Source: Bacteroides pyogenes_A (GTDB lineage Bacteria > Bacteroidota > Bacteroidia > Bacteroidales > Bacteroidaceae). Taken from it: a DNA stretch of 64,000 nucleotides. The stretch lies in the NCBI RefSeq assembly GCF_048595595.1, contig NZ_CP184347.1; one strand, given 5' to 3'. Positions 60,602 to 64,000 of the stretch are shown piece by piece. A model generated the notes under the pieces. That model was given only the letters and a program-made list of their open reading frames with translations, did not search any database and was not told the origin of the DNA. Each line of letters opens with the position of its first letter. Position 1 is the stretch's first letter. Both the position numbers and the translations under genes were made by a program.

Positions 60602-61063
60602 AAGCTATAAGTGATACGTAAAGAAGTTCTAAAAGAAATTTACCAAAGCTATAAGTGACGCAAATGCAAGCTGTAAACCAGGTAAATGGAGGCTGCAAAT
60701 GAGGCAATTGCAAGCTGTAAGTCAGGCAAACAGAGGCTGTAAATCAGGCAAGTGAAAGCTGTAAACGAAGCAGATGGAAGCCGTAAATGAAGCAAGTGCA
60801 AACTGTAAATCAGGCAAATGCAAGCTGTAAGTCAGGCAAACGGAGGCTGCAAATCAGGCAAGTGAAAGCTGTAAACGAAGCAGATGGAAGCCGTAAATGA
60901 AGCAAGTGCAAACTGTAAATCAGGCAAGTGCAAGTCGTAAGTCAGGCAAACGGAGACTGCAAATGAGGCAAGTGCAAGCTGTAAATCAGGCAAATGGAGG
61001 CTGTAAACGAAGCAGACGAAAGCTGCGAATGGAGCAAATAAAAGCTGTAAAAAGAAAAAATCA
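60602..61063. repeat. Tandem array, exact 22 bp period, about 21 units
   Basis: AAGCT(G/A)(T/C)(A/G)AA...-type units start at 60602, 60624, 60646, 60668, 60690 and so on to 61042 without a single length change, although sequence varies (GCAAGCTGTAAATCAGGC, GGAGGCTGCAAATGAGGC, GGAAGCCGTAAATGAAGC). It lies in the 717-base gap between the EEP gene and the fucosidase, ending 36 bases before the fucosidase -7 box. 60422-60601 shows nothing recognisable. Confidence 0.95.
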
Positions 61064-61098
61064 AGTAGCTCTTCCCTTCACCATGTAAATAAAAGTTT

Positions 61099-61106
61099 TA
61101 TATTTG
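61099..61106 (+). promoter_or_regulatory. -7 box for the fucosidase
   Basis: TATATTTG, 32 bases before the ATG at 61139. Confidence 0.7.
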
Positions 61107-61138
61107 CGGCATCAGTAAAACCAAATAAAAATAGAATC

Positions 61139-62956
61139 ATGAAAAAACTACTCATCGCTCTCTTTCTGTTAAGTGCTGTATCATGGATCGCACAAGCTCA
61201 AAAGAAAGAAAATTACTTCGTAAAACACGTAGAATTTCCGGCAGGGGCCACACTTCAACAAAAAGTAGACATAGCTGCCCGCCTTATTCCCACCTCTCAG
61301 CAGCTTGCCTGGCAACGTCTGGAACTGACGGCTTTCCTGCACTTCGGTATCAATACCTTTACAGGACGTGAATGGGGAAACGGGAAAGAAGATCCGGCAC
61401 TTTTCAATCCTTCCGAACTGGATGCGGAACAATGGGTGCGCAGCCTGAAAGAATCGGGGTTTAAAATGGTAATTCTTACAGCGAAACATCATGATGGTTT
61501 CTGCCTTTGGCCCACCGCAACGACCCGTCACTCCGTAGCTTCATCGCCTTGGCGTGACGGCAAGGGAGACGTTGTGAAAGAACTTCGTGCGGCTTGCGAT
61601 AAATATGGAATGAAGTTCGGGGTCTACCTTTCGCCGTGGGACCGGAACGCGGAATGTTACGGCGACTCCCCCCGATACAACGAATTCTTTATCCGGCAAC
61701 TGACGGAGTTGCTTACCAATTACGGCGAAGTACACGAGGTTTGGTTCGACGGAGCCAACGGCGAAGGACCGAACGGCAAGAAGCAGATCTATGATTGGGA
61801 CGCTTTTTACAGAACCATCCAGCGTTTGCAGCCGAAAGCCGTAATGGCTATCATGGGCGATGATGTGCGTTGGGTAGGTAATGAAAGAGGACTGGGACGT
61901 GAGACGGAGTGGAGCGCCACAGTACTGGCTCCCGGTGTGTATGCCCGTTCGGAAGAAAGCAACAAACGATTGGGCGTTTTCAGTCAGGCGAAAGATCTTG
62001 GAAGCCGCGCTATGCTTGAAAAAGCCACCGAGTTGTTCTGGTATCCTTCGGAGGTCGACGTGTCCATTCGTCCGGGATGGTTCTACCATGCCGAAGAAAA
62101 CAGTAAGGTGAAGTCGCTAAAGCAGCTGAACGATATTTATTTTCAGTCGGTGGGCTACAACTCTGTGCTTTTGCTGAATATACCGCCCGACCGTCGCGGA
62201 TTGATTCATGAGACAGATGTGCGCCGATTGAAGGAATTTGCCGCTTATCGGGACAAAGTGTTTGCCGACAATCGGGTGAAGAAAGGCAACCGCTATTGGA
62301 ATGCCGGGCCCGGCAGTGAAGCGGTTTACTCTTTAAAATCGGAATCAAAAATCAATGTAGTGATGCTTCAGGAGGATATTGCCAAAGGGCAGCGTGTGGA
62401 AGCCTTTACTGTAGAAGCGTTGACTGAAGACGGATGGAAAGAAGTCGGTAGAGGTACGACGATAGGCTACAAGCGTCTGCTTCGTTTTCCGGAAGTAACG
62501 GCAACTAAATTGCGTGTGAAAATACCGGAATGCCGTTTGACTGCACACATCGAGCAAGTAGGGGCTTTCTATGCCGCACCGTTGGAAGAGGCGGCTAAAC
62601 GTGAGGAGTGGAACAACTTACCGCGTGCGGAATGGAAAAAGATTACGGACTCACCATTGACAATCGACTTGGGAAAGATTGTAACTCTCGCCGCTTTTAC
62701 ATACGCTCCTTCGAATGCGGAGGCAAAACCGACGATGGCTTTCCGGTATAAATTCTATGTGAGCGTGGATGGAAGCAGTTGGACGGAAGTTCCTACGAGC
62801 GGAGAGTTTAGCAATATTATGCACAATCCGCTTCCGCAAACAGCTGCTTTCGGCAAGAATGTAAAGGCGCGTTTCATCCGTTTGCAAGCCACTTCGCCCG
62901 ATGCTATGCCTGCCAAGGTAGAGATGAATGAAGTCGGAGTGACATTGGCGCAGTAG
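61139..62956 (+). CDS. GH29 alpha-L-fucosidase
   Basis: 605 residues with a signal peptide ending near WIAQAQ. Catalytic barrel about 35-370: LTAFLHFGINTFTGREWGNG, MVILTAKHHDGFCLWPTATT, GMKFGVYLSPWDRNAECYGD, and the nucleophile Asp in EVWFDGANGEGPNG near 205. The GH29-B-like reading WFDGANGEGP suggests action on branched alpha-1,3/1,4-fucosyl linkages such as Lewis antigens. The C-terminal 130 residues (LGKIVTLAAFTYAPSNAEAK, YKFYVSVDGSSWTEVPTSGE) are a discoidin/CBM32-like domain for galactose-type sugars. Periplasmic; host glycan degradation. Confidence 0.95.
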   Translation: MKKLLIALFLLSAVSWIAQAQKKENYFVKHVEFPAGATLQQKVDIAARLIPTSQQLAWQRLELTAFLHFGINTFTGREWGNGKEDPALFNPSELDAEQWVRSLKESGFKMVILTAKHHDGFCLWPTATTRHSVASSPWRDGKGDVVKELRAACDKYGMKFGVYLSPWDRNAECYGDSPRYNEFFIRQLTELLTNYGEVHEVWFDGANGEGPNGKKQIYDWDAFYRTIQRLQPKAVMAIMGDDVRWVGNERGLGRETEWSATVLAPGVYARSEESNKRLGVFSQAKDLGSRAMLEKATELFWYPSEVDVSIRPGWFYHAEENSKVKSLKQLNDIYFQSVGYNSVLLLNIPPDRRGLIHETDVRRLKEFAAYRDKVFADNRVKKGNRYWNAGPGSEAVYSLKSESKINVVMLQEDIAKGQRVEAFTVEALTEDGWKEVGRGTTIGYKRLLRFPEVTATKLRVKIPECRLTAHIEQVGAFYAAPLEEAAKREEWNNLPRAEWKKITDSPLTIDLGKIVTLAAFTYAPSNAEAKPTMAFRYKFYVSVDGSSWTEVPTSGEFSNIMHNPLPQTAAFGKNVKARFIRLQATSPDAMPAKVEMNEVGVTLAQ

Positions 62957-62985
62957 ATGAAGGCAAGTGAAAAAGGGAATGAGTT

Positions 62986-63026
62986 GTCCGGAAGCTGCTT
63001 ACGCAAGAATTCCTTCGCTACGGTTA
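62986..63026. repeat. Second copy of the 59.3-kb element (left half)
   Basis: GTCCGGAAG...ACGCAAGAATT..GCTACGGTTA aligns with 59284-59326 with a few small gaps; the bases before it (AAAAAGGGAATGAGTT) match too. Confidence 0.6.
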
Positions 63027-63129
63027 AATCTTCGCAAAGTAGAATGTTAGGTATAGGCGCTTTCGGCTTCTCCTATTATCATCTTATTTTTATTTCTGAT
63101 AATCATATTTTTAGTAAATATAAACAATA

Positions 63130-63693
63130 ATGAAGATGAAGCTACTTCCTGTTGTTCTATTTTTTAGCTTAAGCAGCCTGATGTATGGACAGAACAAATA
63201 CAGTCATATTCATTTTGATAAGCTGACCGAGATACAAGGAACGGAGTATGTCGTTGCGAGAGTTGAAGAACAGGGGAAACTACCGAAAGTTACCGAGAAA
63301 TCTCTGCTTTTTATCAATACGAAGAATGGGGATTCGCACCATGTCATTTTTGATAAGAAAGCCTATATTGGAGAAGCTATTCAGGCCAAAATAGACAGCT
63401 TGGGAATTAATTTAATTCTCATTCCGACCAAAACCGTCGATTTAGACGGGAAAAAAGGTATAGGATGGAATGACCCTATGCAAATAATAACTTTATCAAC
63501 CGATGGAAAAAAGAAGAAACAACTAACGGATGATAACTTCTTTGTCAGAAATTGGACTGTAAACAAGGAAACCGGAAGGGCTGTTATTGTTGGATATAAA
63601 GACACGAACAACAATAAGAAGTATGATAAGACCGATCAAAGTGAGATTCAAATCTATGATTTACACACATTGGAGTTGGTACACAATCTCTGA
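63130..63693 (+). CDS. Small secreted protein, unknown function
   Basis: 187 residues with a signal peptide (MKMKLLPVVLFFSLSSLMYG). The mature part is Lys-rich and beta-rich (SLLFINTKNGDSHHVIFDKK, PMQIITLSTDGKKKKQLTDD, GRAVIVGYKDTNNNKKYD); the last half resembles a WD/TolB-like strand pattern, and TNNNKKYDKTDQSEI looks like a Ca-binding Asp/Asn loop. No family recognised. It follows the fucosidase by 173 bases, a region containing a copy of the 59.3-kb repeat. Confidence 0.75.
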   Translation: MKMKLLPVVLFFSLSSLMYGQNKYSHIHFDKLTEIQGTEYVVARVEEQGKLPKVTEKSLLFINTKNGDSHHVIFDKKAYIGEAIQAKIDSLGINLILIPTKTVDLDGKKGIGWNDPMQIITLSTDGKKKKQLTDDNFFVRNWTVNKETGRAVIVGYKDTNNNKKYDKTDQSEIQIYDLHTLELVHNL

Positions 63694-63737
63694 ACGTTTA
63701 GGTAAAGACCGTCTCTATATGGGTTTTGGAGATAAAA

Positions 63738-64000
63738 TTACATAAAACTTTCAGCCTGCAATAAAGTTTCCGGTTTACCGATATCCAACAGCCGCAGATT
63801 ATTCATCAAGCAGCCCCGATAATCAGCCTGCCGACAAGTAGAAAGATAGAAGTCTATGATTGAAAACTTCCCTTCCCAACGAGGATCATCCATCAGTGAA
63901 AAGACAGAAGGGGAAAGGATATGAATGCCGCTGAAAGCGTACTCCCGATATATGCCGGAATCATAACAGATTCCCTCCGGCTTCAATTCGCCGGTGTTTT
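63738..64000 (-). CDS. Sugar nucleotidyltransferase, C-terminal end (cut by window edge)
   Basis: About 87 residues of the 3' end; the frame runs off the right edge, so the start is not seen. EYAFSGIHILSPSVFSLMDD, then KFSIIDFYLSTCRQADYRGC and LRLLDIGKPETLLQAESF match the end of MurU/mannose-1-phosphate guanylyltransferase-like proteins, which make nucleotide sugars. Convergent with the small secreted gene (44-base gap). Substrate cannot be told. Confidence 0.75.
   Translation of the reverse strand, partial: NTGELKPEGICYDSGIYREYAFSGIHILSPSVFSLMDDPRWEGKFSIIDFYLSTCRQADYRGCLMNNLRLLDIGKPETLLQAESFM

Overview
The window comes from a Bacteroides-type chromosome (order Bacteroidales). The evidence is a SusC/SusD pair at the left edge, about twenty promoters with the Bacteroides -7 box TAnnTTTG, many lipoproteins and barrels of Bacteroides-only families, a Rho factor with a long disordered insert, a fused FeoA-FeoB, and serine-type sulfatase chemistry. 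The species is not determined. No phage, insertion sequence, CRISPR array or rRNA was seen. Two tRNA genes are present (Cys, His).

Layout. 1-3.6 kb: 3' end of a polysaccharide utilisation locus (susC fragment, susD). 3.7-11.0 kb: alanine dehydrogenase, a FabK/nitronate monooxygenase flavoprotein, an ECF sigma operon with an anti-sigma/barrel protein, nadC and rlmH. 11.3-13.5 kb: GH84 beta-N-acetylglucosaminidase. 14.2-16.0 kb: a queuosine operon (precursor transporter, queC, queF) behind a strong candidate preQ1-I riboswitch. 16.2-19.6 kb: winged-helix regulator, membrane protein, outer-membrane receptor and DUF2141 protein, with twin operator-like palindromes. 19.9-27.1 kb: ECF sigma factor, FadL-type porin, D-lactate dehydrogenase, pdxH and small metabolic genes. 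29-39 kb: methyltransferase, tRNA-Cys, feoAB, tilS, rho, sulfatase. 39.1-48.3 kb: an accessory block with a two-component system facing away from a run of secreted, membrane and HU-like proteins, bracketed by two apparent gene relics. 48.4-60.4 kb: core genes (MATE pump, ffh, folD, capA-like, tRNA-His, pspC, dnaX, ftsB/divIC-like, ompH-like, pepD, an endonuclease-family protein). 61.1-64 kb: GH29 alpha-L-fucosidase, a small secreted protein and the 3' end of a sugar nucleotidyltransferase.

The most unusual signal lies between the genes. At least ten intergenic gaps carry tandem arrays whose repeat length is about 22 bp or a multiple of it (43-44, 65-66). Sequences differ from gap to gap, but the spacing is kept; at 60602-61063 some 21 diverged units stay exactly 22 bp apart. 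Three arrays (13.7, 28.2, 60.6 kb) share a core of the form AAGCT...TCAGGC..AA, and two (5.0 and 20.8 kb) are near-copies built on GGCGGGCTTTGAAA. Long open frames inside them are by-products of units divisible by 3, not genes. I know of no described element with this behaviour and treat it as the main candidate for something new; its function is unknown.

Functional links: queC, queF and the transporter form a preQ0/preQ1 supply module with feedback at the riboswitch; feoAB plus the Cys-rich partner take up ferrous iron; GH84, GH29 and the sulfatase point to host glycan foraging; the two ECF sigma factors and the two-component system suggest envelope-level sensing.
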